Below are positions 50,333-58,540 of a stretch of DNA of 64,000 bases, piece by piece. The stretch covers positions 124,001-188,000 of the forward strand of contig CAVSGQ010000005.1 of NCBI GenBank assembly GCA_963727495.1, given 5' to 3'. Every line of letters begins with the position of its first letter. The stretch's first letter is position 1. Made by a program: the position numbers and the translations under genes. The DNA comes from Actinophytocola sp963727495. Its GTDB lineage: Bacteria; Actinomycetota; Actinomycetes; Mycobacteriales; Pseudonocardiaceae. The notes beneath the pieces are model-generated. The model was given only the letters and a program-made list of their open reading frames with translations. It made no database searches and was not told the DNA's origin.

Positions 50333-51543
50333 CTCACGGGGGCGGGGGTCCGGGTCTCGCGCCCCAGCCACAGCTGCCAGGCGGCGACGAGCACACCCAC
50401 CGCGGCACACCCGAACCACAGGGCGTCCGCGCGCAGGGCGTAGACGAGCGTACCGACGAGCGGTGCCGCGGCCACCGCGGCGGCGATGGCCGCGCCGTAC
50501 ACGCCGAGGTAGTGGCCGCGCAGCCGGGCCGGGACGAGACCCGCGACGTAGGCGGTGCCCACCGCCATGACCACGATCTCGCCGAGGCCCCACACCAGGA
50601 CGGTGCCCGACAGCGACAGCACGTCGGTGGCGAACGCGACGAGCCCGTAGCCGGTGCCGATGAGCACGTAGCCCGCGGCGAGCGCCACGTGGGGCCGCAA
50701 CCTGCCGAGGTGGCCCGCGGTGAGCGGCTGCAGGATCGCCACCGCGACGCCGTTGACCGCGAGCACGAGCCCGAAGTCCGCCGGGGTGAGGCCCAGGTCG
50801 GTGACCGCGAGCGGCAGCGTCACGAAGTTCTGGAAGAAGATGAGGAACACCAGGAAGGTGATCGCCGCGAAGGCGAGCAGCCGCGGGTCGCGCCACGGCG
50901 ACCGGGCGCCGTCCGCCGGCGGTGCGGACGGCGTCGGCTCGCGGCCGGCGGTGTCGCGGGGCAGCAGCGACCGGATGACGACGGCGAAGCCCAGCGTGGT
51001 CAGCGCGTCCAGCCGGAACAGCCACGCGTAGCTGACCTCGGCGATGAGCCCGCCGCAGATCAGGGCGACCGACAGGCCGAGGTTGATCGCCCAGTGCAGC
51101 AGGCTGTAGGCGCGGGGGCGGTCCGGCGGGGGCACCACGTCCGCGACGAACGCGTTGAGCGCCGGGCGGTGCAGGTCGGACGCGAGCCCGAGCGCGGCGA
51201 CCAGAACCGCGATGGTCCACACCGGACTCGCCGCGGGCAGCAGCGCCATGATCACCGCCGTGCACGTCAGCCCCGCGACCATCGTGGCCCGCCGGCCGTA
51301 CCGGTCGGACAGCCAGCCGCCGACCACATTGGACAGCGTGAGGCCGATGCCCTGCACGGTGAGCAGCGCGCTGGCCGTCACCGGGGCGACGCCGCGGTCG
51401 CGGACCAGGTAGAGCATCAGGAACGGGGCCACGAAGGTCGCGACGCGGTTGACCAGGGTGCCGGACCACAACGCCCAGAAGACACGCGGCAGCGCGGGTC
51501 TCGCGGCACCCGGCCTCGTCGTGGACTCCGGGTCGGCTGTCAC
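50329..51543 (-). CDS. 12-TM MFS transporter
   Basis: 404 aa from GTG 51543. It is a major facilitator with VFWALWSGTLVNRVATFVAP (helix 1), the motif A loop GGWLSDRYGRRATMVAG, LHWAINLGLSVALICGG (helix 5 region) and a central loop rich in Pro/Asp. It resembles sugar-efflux/drug-resistance type exporters of the 12-helix group. It overlaps the FemAB-like gene by 4 bp. Substrate unknown. Confidence 0.9.
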   Translation of the reverse strand: MTADPESTTRPGAARPALPRVFWALWSGTLVNRVATFVAPFLMLYLVRDRGVAPVTASALLTVQGIGLTLSNVVGGWLSDRYGRRATMVAGLTCTAVIMALLPAASPVWTIAVLVAALGLASDLHRPALNAFVADVVPPPDRPRAYSLLHWAINLGLSVALICGGLIAEVSYAWLFRLDALTTLGFAVVIRSLLPRDTAGREPTPSAPPADGARSPWRDPRLLAFAAITFLVFLIFFQNFVTLPLAVTDLGLTPADFGLVLAVNGVAVAILQPLTAGHLGRLRPHVALAAGYVLIGTGYGLVAFATDVLSLSGTVLVWGLGEIVVMAVGTAYVAGLVPARLRGHYLGVYGAAIAAAVAAAPLVGTLVYALRADALWFGCAAVGVLVAAWQLWLGRETRTPAPVR

Positions 51544-51574
51544 ACGCCGGACTCTAGTGGCGGGCGCTGACAGC

Positions 51575-51847
51575 TCACTCGGTCGCGCCGAGCACCCGGT
51601 CGGCGTAGCGGGCCATCGACAGGGACAGCTCGTCGCCGGACTCGACGTCGTCGCGGGCGTACGCGCGCGCGGCGTCGGCGGCGAGGCACAGTCCCATGAT
51701 CGCGTCGATCACCCGTTCGCGCTCCGCGTCGGTGCGGTCGAGGTCCAGCCGGTCCAGCACGGCCTGGATGCGCACGTCGACCAGGTTGGCACGGTCGAGC
51801 ACGGCGGCCCGCAACGAGCCGTTCTCGAGGTGTTCGTCAGCAGCCAT
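51575..51847 (-). CDS. small hypothetical acidic protein (90 aa)
   Basis: 90 aa, predicted all-helical and acidic (AVLDRLDLDRTDAERERVID, AARAYARDDVESGDELSLSM). There is no signal peptide, Cys or known motif. It sits between the MFS gene and the aldo/keto reductase on the same strand. It may be the last gene of the radical SAM cassette, but a 73-bp gap separates it. I recognise no family. Confidence 0.55.
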   Translation of the reverse strand: MAADEHLENGSLRAAVLDRANLVDVRIQAVLDRLDLDRTDAERERVIDAIMGLCLAADAARAYARDDVESGDELSLSMARYADRVLGATE

Positions 51848-51920
51848 GCCGACGACGATCTGCCGGAGTCCTCGTGGTCTCCTCGAGAGCCGCTCGAGGA
51901 CGCGTCGCGGGCGGGTCGCG

Positions 51921-52823
51921 TCAGCCGGCGAGCCGCGGCACGAGCGGCAGGGCGCGCAGGACGGACCCGACGTGCTCGGGGCGGCGCGGGCCGACCACGA
52001 CCCGGTCGACGTTCGGGTCCGCCAGGCACCAGGCGAGCGCCACCTCGGGCAGCGGGTGCTCGCGCACCGCGGGGGGCAGCCAACCCGGGACCAGCGCGGC
52101 CGCGGTGGCGAACGCCGTGCGCACCCGGTCCGGGATGCGCGAGCGCCAGTCGTCGGCGGGGAAGCGGGTCGCGGCGTCGTAGCGCCCGCCGAGGAAGCCG
52201 TAGGCCAGCGGCTGCATCGCCCACACCCGCCAGCCGCGCGCGGCCAGCAGCGCCGCGGCCGGCACCGCCACGTGCCGGTTGAGCAGGTGGTACTCCAGCT
52301 GCACGACCGCGCCCGGCGCCGGCGGGTCGCCGAGCAGCGCGGCGAGGTCGTGCCGGTGGGTGGCGACGCCGACCACCGGGCGGCCCTCGCGCGCCAGCCG
52401 GGCCAGCAGCGCGGTCAGCGAGCCGTCGGCGAACGCCGCCTCGGGCGGGTCCTTCACCAGCACGCCGGCCGGGTCGGTCAGCACCGCCTCGATGTCGCGC
52501 AGCTCCGCGGCCAGGCCGGGGAGGGTGACGTCGCTGTGCGGGCCGTCCTCGCGCACCGCCCGGCCCGGCTTGACCACCGCGCGCCACACCCGCCCGCGGC
52601 GGCGCTGCCAGTCCGCGACCCGGCGCATCCCGGCACCCGCGCCGTACCCGGGCGCCACGTCGACCCAGCGCATGCCCGCGTCCCAGGCGGCGTCCAGCAC
52701 CGCGTCGACCCGGCCGGCCGGCACCTCCGGGTAGCCGTTCGGCGCGCCGCCCACGGTGTGCGCCCCGCTGATCCCCCAGCTGCCGAGCACCACCCGGCCG
52801 GTGATCGGCCCGCCGTCGGGCAC
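51921..52823 (-). CDS. aldo/keto reductase
   Basis: 300 aa, (beta/alpha)8 reductase. VLGSWGISGAHTVGG is followed by the catalytic Asp/Tyr segment WVDVAPGYGAGAGM, the Lys in WRAVVKPGRAV and the His-bearing VVGVATHRHDLAALL. NADPH-site residues lie near DRVVVGPRRPEHV. The GTG start is 4 bp after the stop of the B12-type radical SAM gene, so it is in the same transcript. In the cassette it may reduce an oxidised intermediate of the modified product; this is inference. Confidence 0.85.
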   Translation of the reverse strand: MPDGGPITGRVVLGSWGISGAHTVGGAPNGYPEVPAGRVDAVLDAAWDAGMRWVDVAPGYGAGAGMRRVADWQRRRGRVWRAVVKPGRAVREDGPHSDVTLPGLAAELRDIEAVLTDPAGVLVKDPPEAAFADGSLTALLARLAREGRPVVGVATHRHDLAALLGDPPAPGAVVQLEYHLLNRHVAVPAAALLAARGWRVWAMQPLAYGFLGGRYDAATRFPADDWRSRIPDRVRTAFATAAALVPGWLPPAVREHPLPEVALAWCLADPNVDRVVVGPRRPEHVGSVLRALPLVPRLAG

Positions 52824-52827
52824 GGGC

Positions 52828-54477
52828 TCAGCCGACCGGGACGTCGCGCCGCGCCCGGGCGGCGTCGATGCGCTCGCGCTGGGTCCGGTAGCGCACCCCG
52901 CCCTCCAGCCGCTGCAACGCGAGCAGCAGCAGCGAGCGCGAGACCTCCAGCCGCTCGCGGACCGCCACCAGCCGGTCGCGGGCGGCCGCCGCCACCGCCT
53001 CGCCCGGCACCCCGTCGTCGAGGCTCGCCAGCGCCTCGTCCACCACGGTGACGAACGCGTCGTTGACGCCGCGCTCGAAGGAGTCGGCGGCGGCCCTCGC
53101 CTGCGGGGGACGGTCGGGCGAGGGCCGACGCCACTCGTAGGTGATCGCCGACTGCACGGCGGCGATCGTGTTCATGTACTCCTGGAAGCCGGCCGCCGCC
53201 TCCTCGGCGACCAGCTTGGCCACCGCGACGCGCGGGTCCTTGAACCGCGCGGACAGGTGCGTGCCGTGGTCGGTCAGCACCTCCTCGCGGCGCATCACCC
53301 GCAGCATCGGCGTGCCGAAGTGCGGGTCCACTGAGCTGTTCACGGTCACCGGCTTGCATTCGCCGATGTCGCGCAGGAAGTCCATGTTGCGCCGCAGCCG
53401 CGGGATCGTCGAGTCGTAGTGGAACATCATGAAACCGGGCTGGAAGGACAGGCCGAGGTCGCGGATCACCCGCACGGCGTCACGGTTCTGCGTGGCCGTG
53501 TGCGCCTTGCCGTACAGCTTGAGATCGCTGTCCACACCGGACTCCAGGCCGACGAAGCAGTGCCGCAGGCCGCCGGCCCGCAACCGGCCCAGCACGTCCG
53601 GCTCGGCGTTCTCCGCCCGGAAGGACAGCGCCAGCGAGACCGGGGCACCGGCCGCGGCCAGCCGGTCGCCGAACTCGGCGGCCCGCTCCTGACCGCCGCC
53701 GCTGCCGCCGAAGAACTCGTCGTCCACGATCAGCAGCTCCAGCAGGCCGAACCGCTCGTGCAGGTCGAGCACCTCGGCGACCATGCTGTCCACGTCGCGG
53801 CCCAGCCAGTCACCCGAGGGCAGGCCGCGGCCGGGGCGCTCCAGGCCGTAGAAGCGCGGGATGCTGCAGAACGTGCAGCGCGCGTAGCAGCCGCGGCTGG
53901 TGGACATCGCGGCCAGCCCGTCGTTGTCGATCACCTCGGCGGTCAGGTCGCGCGCCGGCCGGCCGAGCAGGTCGAGGTCGGTCAGCCTGCGCACCGGGTT
54001 GCGCCGCACCGAGCCGCCGTCCCGCGAGCAGACCCCCGGAGCGTCCCGCCAGGACAGTCCACTCGCGAGCGACGTGGCGATCCGCTGGACCGGCACCTCG
54101 CCCTCGCCGCGGATCACCGCGTCCACCGACGGCGCGGCGGCCAGCACCCGGTCCGGGAAGAACGACACGGAGTGCCCGCCGACCAGGATCGGGCCGCCGA
54201 AGCCGCCCGCGCGCAGCAGCGCGGCGATCGCCTCCACCTGGGCCGGCAGGTGGTTGAGCACCACGGTGAAGCCGACGAGGTCGGGCCCGGCGTCGAGGAT
54301 GCGCCGCGCGGTCTCCTCGACGCTCCACTCGTACATCATCCCGTCGAGCAGCACCGCGTCGTGCCCCGCCTTGCGCAGCGCGGCGCCGAGGTAGCCCAGC
54401 GCGAGGCACTCGACCGGCTTGGAGAACTTGTGCAGGACGTCGACCGGAGGGCGGACCAGTGCCGCGGTCTTGGGCAT
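52828..54477 (-). CDS. B12-binding-type radical SAM protein
   Basis: 549 aa from ATG 54477 (GGCGAGGAGACC upstream). The N-terminal cobalamin-binding-type Rossmann domain (about 1-135) has LGYLGAALRKAGHDAVLLDG and ILVGGHSVSFFPD; no DxHxxG is present. The radical SAM core carries CYARCTFC with Cys at about 197, 201 and 204, followed by IVDDEFFGG and LRHCFVGLESGVDSDL. A helical C-terminus extends beyond 430. It uses SAM and a [4Fe-4S] cluster for radical chemistry, possibly methylation. Neighbours are a second radical SAM gene 16 bp upstream and an aldo/keto reductase. Confidence 0.92.
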   Translation of the reverse strand: MPKTAALVRPPVDVLHKFSKPVECLALGYLGAALRKAGHDAVLLDGMMYEWSVEETARRILDAGPDLVGFTVVLNHLPAQVEAIAALLRAGGFGGPILVGGHSVSFFPDRVLAAAPSVDAVIRGEGEVPVQRIATSLASGLSWRDAPGVCSRDGGSVRRNPVRRLTDLDLLGRPARDLTAEVIDNDGLAAMSTSRGCYARCTFCSIPRFYGLERPGRGLPSGDWLGRDVDSMVAEVLDLHERFGLLELLIVDDEFFGGSGGGQERAAEFGDRLAAAGAPVSLALSFRAENAEPDVLGRLRAGGLRHCFVGLESGVDSDLKLYGKAHTATQNRDAVRVIRDLGLSFQPGFMMFHYDSTIPRLRRNMDFLRDIGECKPVTVNSSVDPHFGTPMLRVMRREEVLTDHGTHLSARFKDPRVAVAKLVAEEAAAGFQEYMNTIAAVQSAITYEWRRPSPDRPPQARAAADSFERGVNDAFVTVVDEALASLDDGVPGEAVAAAARDRLVAVRERLEVSRSLLLLALQRLEGGVRYRTQRERIDAARARRDVPVG

Positions 54478-54493
54478 GACGGTCTCCTCGCCG

Positions 54494-56734
54494 CTAGAAC
54501 AGGAACTGGGTGGTCACGTCGAGCAGCCGGACCGGGACGCCGAGCGTGCGGCGCAGGTCGGCCCAGTGCCGGCCGGCCACGTCCCGGCCCTGGCGGTTGA
54601 ACCCGGTGCCCGGCACCAGCAGCAGGTCCGGCTCGGTCCCGGTGCGCTCCTTCTCCCGGCACACCGCGCGGTGGATGTCGTCCACCGTGGCCATGTCCAG
54701 CACCTGGATGTTGCCGCCGAGGTAGTCGTTGCGCGCCACCACGTGGTGCAGCGCGTCCGCGTGCTCGGGCAGCCACCGCCGCGCGAACACCCTGGCCTGC
54801 GCGGCCATCAGCGGCGAGGTGACCAGCCACGGCCGGCTCGCGCCGGCGTTCTCGATGGCCACCGCCAGCGCGCCCGCGTCGCCACGGCTCAGCGAGGGCG
54901 CGACGACCAGGCCGTGCGGCACCACGTACTTGCCGATCAGGTGGCCGGTGTGCGGGTACTCGGTGGGCGCGGTCGGGTCCAGCGTGAGGGAGATCGCCTC
55001 GCCGCCGCGCCGCACCGCGACCGGGGTGGGCCGGTCGAGCATCATGACCAGCGACTGCACCTCGGCCCGCGAGGCGACCGGCAGGAAGCCGACCCGCTCG
55101 ATCACGTCGCCGGAGCGGAACCCCGCGCGGGCGGCCGGCGAGCCCGGCACCGCGCCGGTGACCCGCGGCTCGTGCGGGTCGTCGTAGAGCAGGTTCGCCT
55201 CGTAGGCGCTGGGGATGATGACGATCGGCGTGCTGAACCGCTCGCGCAGCGCCGCCACCTCGCGGGTCGCCCGGGCCCACACCTCGTCGGTGTCGAACGG
55301 GACGAGGTAGGGGTGGTCGCGGGTGAAGCCGGGCAGGTTCACCCGGATCATGGCCGGCCGCAACGGTTCGATCTTCTCGATCGCCTCGGCCAGCTTGGCG
55401 GCCGGGAACTCCGGCGTCGCGACGAAGCTCAGCCCGAACGGGATCCGCCGCTCGGAGAGCCGGGCCAGGCAGGACAGCGCGGTCTCGGTCTGCTTGCGCC
55501 GCTCGTTCATCACCTGGGTGCGCAGCGGCGCGTCGATCGTGTTGGTGGACACGATGAGCGTTACCGGCCTGACCTCCTCGAGCAGGTCGATCACCCGGGG
55601 CAGCAGCGGGCTGCCGTTGGTGATGAAGTAGAACTCCTCGCCGCTCCTGGCGCGAAGCTCGCGCAGCACGCGCGGCAGCTTGGGGTCGACCAGGAACTCG
55701 TTGATCTCCCACTGCGACTTGAACAGCATGCGCCTGGACGCGGGCGTGAAGTACCGCAGCCGGGTGGTCATCTCGTCGTCGGTGATGACCTTCTTGCCGC
55801 GCGCGACGGCGAGGTCGTCGGGGTTGCCGAACAGGTAGCAGAAGTTGCACGCGACGTTGCAGACGCGGGCCAGGTACTCGTAGATCTCCGCGGGGTGGCA
55901 GTCGGACTCGACCAGCCAGCCCGACAGGTCCCGCAGCTCGAAGGCGGCGATCACACCGCCCGGCGCCGCCGCGGCGGTGTCCGTCAGGGACAGTGCGGGC
56001 ATCCCGGACGCGGCGACCGGCGTGACGGACAGCAGCGCGGACAGCTCGGCCCAGTGCCGCGCGACCGTGACGATCGTCGGCTCGGTCGCCGCGACGGTGT
56101 GCAGGGGCTGCAACCCGCTGCCCGGAACCTCCTTGCGGGAGCCCAGGTCCGGCGGGTGCGACCCGGCCGCGGGCAGCGCGCTGCGGTGCCCGCCGGCGAC
56201 CACCTCGTCCACCTCGACCGGACGCCCGCCTGCGCACAGGTCCACGGTGTCCAGCAGGGCGTGCAGCATCGCCGCGCCCAGGTCGGCGCGCGGCGGCGCG
56301 CTCGCCGGGGGCAGCGGGAAGGCGAACACGAAGTCCGGCGAGTCGTCCGCGGGCACCGACCAGCGGCCGTGCTCGCCGCCGTCGGCCGCGTGCCACCGCG
56401 CCGCCCGGCTCGCCGCGCCGTCCACCCGCGGCACCGTGATGCGCAGCAGCGCGCGAAGGTAGCCGCCCAGCTCCCCGTCGGGCTCCTGGCCGGTCGTCAC
56501 GTCCCGGTGCCGGGGCCGGGCCGGCAGGTCGTGCACCGGGCCGTTCTCGTAGTGCGCGCGCAGCCGGAAGCCGTCGACGCGCACCGGTTCGCCGGCTCGG
56601 CGCAGCTCGGCGTGGCGGGTCAGGTGGGACAGCACGTCCGCGGCGTAGCCGACGAACGCGGCGCGGGCCGGCGGGGCCGCGGCGGTGCCGGTGCCCTGTC
56701 GGGACAGCGGCGCGGGAGGCAGGACCGACGTCAC
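54494..56734 (-). CDS. radical SAM protein with N-terminal extension and PDZ domain
   Basis: 746 aa from GTG 56734, overlapping the previous stop (GTGA). Residues 1-285 are an uncharacterised extension. The radical SAM core starts with CNVACNFCY, with Cys at about 292, 296 and 299, and includes FYFITNGSPLLPRVIDLL. A PDZ-like domain at about 520-585 (GAVPGSPAARAGFRSGDVIE) should bind a peptide C-terminus. The last 140 residues recall DUF512-type tails (LLVPGTGFNRQGRDVAG). A PDZ module in a radical SAM enzyme suggests recognition of a protein or peptide substrate. The combination is unfamiliar to me. Confidence 0.88.
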   Translation of the reverse strand: MTSVLPPAPLSRQGTGTAAAPPARAAFVGYAADVLSHLTRHAELRRAGEPVRVDGFRLRAHYENGPVHDLPARPRHRDVTTGQEPDGELGGYLRALLRITVPRVDGAASRAARWHAADGGEHGRWSVPADDSPDFVFAFPLPPASAPPRADLGAAMLHALLDTVDLCAGGRPVEVDEVVAGGHRSALPAAGSHPPDLGSRKEVPGSGLQPLHTVAATEPTIVTVARHWAELSALLSVTPVAASGMPALSLTDTAAAAPGGVIAAFELRDLSGWLVESDCHPAEIYEYLARVCNVACNFCYLFGNPDDLAVARGKKVITDDEMTTRLRYFTPASRRMLFKSQWEINEFLVDPKLPRVLRELRARSGEEFYFITNGSPLLPRVIDLLEEVRPVTLIVSTNTIDAPLRTQVMNERRKQTETALSCLARLSERRIPFGLSFVATPEFPAAKLAEAIEKIEPLRPAMIRVNLPGFTRDHPYLVPFDTDEVWARATREVAALRERFSTPIVIIPSAYEANLLYDDPHEPRVTGAVPGSPAARAGFRSGDVIERVGFLPVASRAEVQSLVMMLDRPTPVAVRRGGEAISLTLDPTAPTEYPHTGHLIGKYVVPHGLVVAPSLSRGDAGALAVAIENAGASRPWLVTSPLMAAQARVFARRWLPEHADALHHVVARNDYLGGNIQVLDMATVDDIHRAVCREKERTGTEPDLLLVPGTGFNRQGRDVAGRHWADLRRTLGVPVRLLDVTTQFLF

Positions 56735-57420
56735 GCCGCCACCTCCGGCCCCGTCCCGGCCAGCCAGCGCCGGGCGAAGTCGGGCACCGTGCCCCGCCCG
56801 GGCCGGGAGCCGGCGGGCTCGCCGAGCGCGTCCAGCGCGGCGTCCCGGGCGAGGAGCAGGTCGCGCGCGGGCGGCGCCGCGGGCACGCCGCCCGCGTACC
56901 GGACCGGGGTGCGGACCTGCAGCGACATCGTGCCGTCCGCGGGTGCGAGCACGCAGTGGTACTCGTCCCAGGGCAGGAAGTAGACGTCGTCGGCGACGTC
57001 CTTGGTGTGGTGCCACAGGGACAACCGCGGCGAGCGCAGGTCGCCGCCGTTGGCGAACAGCATGTGATGGTAGTCGCCGCGCAGCATTCGCGTGGCGAAG
57101 CTGAACCGGTGGAAATGCGGGGTTATCCGGCCCTCGGCCCGGTGGCATTCGAAACTGTCCCGGTCGAAATGGTTGAGCACGATCCGGAATTTCCCCGGCT
57201 CGTGGTGGAGCAGGAATGTCTTGGGCTCCACGCCCGGCACGAAGATGCGTGCGGTGCCGGAGACCAGTGCCTCGGCGCTCATCTCCTCGAGGCGGCCACG
57301 CACCAGGTCGAGCCAGTCCAGCGGCTCGGACAGGACGTCCACCGCGTGGGCGCCGAACCCGGTCGCCGGCGCGCGTCGCAGTCGGGCGACCACGTCGTGG
57401 AAAGCGCTCGCACCTGGCAC
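56731..57420 (-). CDS. cupin-like protein of the radical SAM cassette
   Basis: 229 aa, strong ribosome site GAGGAGGG before ATG 57420. The middle (about 70-170) is rich in His and beta-strand: FLLHHEPGKFRIVLNHFD, ITPHFHRFSFATRMLRGDYH, LSLWHHTKDVADDVYFLPWD. The spacing of PHFHRF and later His resembles a cupin metal site. I cannot name a family. It is bracketed by the small peptide gene (45-bp gap) and the PDZ radical SAM gene (4-bp overlap), so it should take part in the same pathway as an oxygenase, isomerase or binding protein. Confidence 0.75.
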   Translation of the reverse strand: MPGASAFHDVVARLRRAPATGFGAHAVDVLSEPLDWLDLVRGRLEEMSAEALVSGTARIFVPGVEPKTFLLHHEPGKFRIVLNHFDRDSFECHRAEGRITPHFHRFSFATRMLRGDYHHMLFANGGDLRSPRLSLWHHTKDVADDVYFLPWDEYHCVLAPADGTMSLQVRTPVRYAGGVPAAPPARDLLLARDAALDALGEPAGSRPGRGTVPDFARRWLAGTGPEVAA

Positions 57421-57465
57421 GTGACCCTCCTCGTTCTCGGCCCTCGTCGCGCGTCGTCGGGCAGG

Positions 57466-57678
57466 TCAGACCACGTTGACGGCCGCCATGGACTCCACGA
57501 GCCACTTGTTGAGCGCCTCGGCGCGGGCCACCAGGTCCTGGCTGGTCCAGCCCCGCTTCGCCATGAGGGCCTCGGCCTTCTCGAGGTCGTTGAGCGCTTC
57601 CAGCAGCTCGTCGATACCGATGTCGAGCGACGCGGGAGCCGACGTGCCGGTGCCCTTCGGGGTTTCCTTCTCCGACAT
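57466..57678 (-). CDS. 70-aa peptide, candidate precursor for the radical SAM cassette
   Basis: First gene of the cassette. ATG 57678 follows AAAGGG with 8-nt spacing; GTG 57687 is too close to that site. The first 18 residues are polar and flexible. Residues 19-64 form two amphipathic helices (GIDELLEALNDLEKAEALMA and SQDLVARAEALNKWLVES). The end is MAAVNVV. There are two Trp (44, 59) and no Cys. It may be a leader-plus-core peptide modified near the C-terminus, or a carrier or regulatory subunit. A promoter-like pair lies at 57734-57763. Confidence 0.75.
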   Translation of the reverse strand: MSEKETPKGTGTSAPASLDIGIDELLEALNDLEKAEALMAKRGWTSQDLVARAEALNKWLVESMAAVNVV

Positions 57679-57733
57679 TTTCCTCACCCTTTCTCGGTAT
57701 CCCCGCGCTTTTTCGTGGGGGGAATGTCCGGGC

Positions 57734-57763
57734 AGGCTAAGCAGGAGCGGGAACGCCCGACAA
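57734..57763 (-). promoter_or_regulatory. candidate promoter of the radical SAM cassette
   Basis: On the minus strand TTGTCG (57763-57758), an 18-bp spacer, then TAGCCT (57739-57734). It lies about 55 bp upstream of the peptide gene start in a less GC-rich stretch, fitting a sigma-70-type promoter. Confidence 0.45.
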
Positions 57764-57831
57764 TCATGCTGTAGCGGTTCCCGAGGCGGCCTTAACCGGG
57801 CCTGGACCCCCCCGCTCGTGGTTCGGTCCGG

Positions 57832-58443
57832 TTACCGCGGGAGCGGGCCGAGCAGGGCGATGGAGGCGCGGACCGCCACCTCGGTCATGTCGACCGCGCG
57901 GCCGCCGTCCTCGACGGTGGTCGCGATCAGCTCGCGCAGCCCGCCGAGCAGCATGACCGCCATCTGCCGGGGCACCGGGCCGGCACCCGCGGCGTGCCAG
58001 TTCTCCGTGTCGCACAACGTCTGGATCATGGTGACGAACGCGTCCATCACGTCGCGCTGCAGTTCGCGGGCCGCGGCGCCGAGCGAGGGCACGTCGCGGA
58101 TCCAGCTCAGCGTGATGGCCGGTTCCGCCTCCGCGCAACGGATCCACGCCTCGACCGCCTGCCGCACCTGCCGCTCCCACGGCGCCCGCGGGTCGACCGC
58201 GGCGGAGATCTGCCGGATCATCTCGGCGTTGGCGTCGGTGAGCAGCGCGACGAAGCACGTCTCCTTGCTGGTGAAGTGCTCGTAGAAGGTGCGCCGCGAG
58301 GTGCGTGCCCGGCGCACGATGTCGGCGACGGTGGTGTTGCGGTAGCCCTCGTGCGCGATCGACTCGGCCAGCCCGTCGAGCAGCCGCTGGCGGAACCCGC
58401 CCGGGTCCGTGCCGCGGTCCTGCCGTTCGGTCACCGTCGTCAC
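57832..58443 (-). CDS. TetR-family repressor
   Basis: 203 aa from GTG 58443 (GAGGGGAACGGC upstream). The HTH at about 15-60 reads IAHEGYRNTTVADIVRRART followed by SRRTFYEHFTSKETCF, the classical TetR recognition helix. The ligand domain is helical. It diverges from the P450 operon, with two palindromes (58480-58495, 58502-58521) in between. It most likely represses that operon and itself. It also sits 150 bp beyond the start of the radical SAM cassette, on the same strand, but a role there is not indicated. Confidence 0.92.
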   Translation of the reverse strand: MTTVTERQDRGTDPGGFRQRLLDGLAESIAHEGYRNTTVADIVRRARTSRRTFYEHFTSKETCFVALLTDANAEMIRQISAAVDPRAPWERQVRQAVEAWIRCAEAEPAITLSWIRDVPSLGAAARELQRDVMDAFVTMIQTLCDTENWHAAGAGPVPRQMAVMLLGGLRELIATTVEDGGRAVDMTEVAVRASIALLGPLPR

Positions 58444-58479
58444 GCCGTTCCCCTCGCTCGGTGCGGCCTTGTCCCGAAT

Positions 58480-58495
58480 GGTACAACGGCGTACC
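58480..58495. promoter_or_regulatory. candidate TetR operator 1
   Basis: GGTAC-AACGGC-GTACC, an inverted repeat with 5-bp arms. It shares the GGTAC/GTACC core with operator 2, whose left edge is 7 bp away. Confidence 0.6.
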
Positions 58496-58501
58496 GTGCG
58501 G

Positions 58502-58521
58502 GTGGTACGGCTACGTACCAC
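58502..58521. promoter_or_regulatory. candidate TetR operator 2
   Basis: GTGGTACG-GCTA-CGTACCAC, a perfect inverted repeat with 8-bp arms, 19 bp before the P450 ATG at 58541. It fits the size of TetR-family sites. Confidence 0.65.
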
Positions 58522-58540
58522 TGCGGAGGTGCTGCCCTCG

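Noticed and set aside
49172..51469. 765-residue frame joining acyltransferase and upstream DNA
   Set aside because: The upstream part is out of frame within the MFS gene. The ATG at 50332 with ATGA overlap is the sensible start.
54494..57505. Reading the PDZ-radical SAM protein as one 1003-residue chain
   Set aside because: The first 257 residues overlap the cupin-like gene in another frame. The GTGA junction at 56734 is the natural start.
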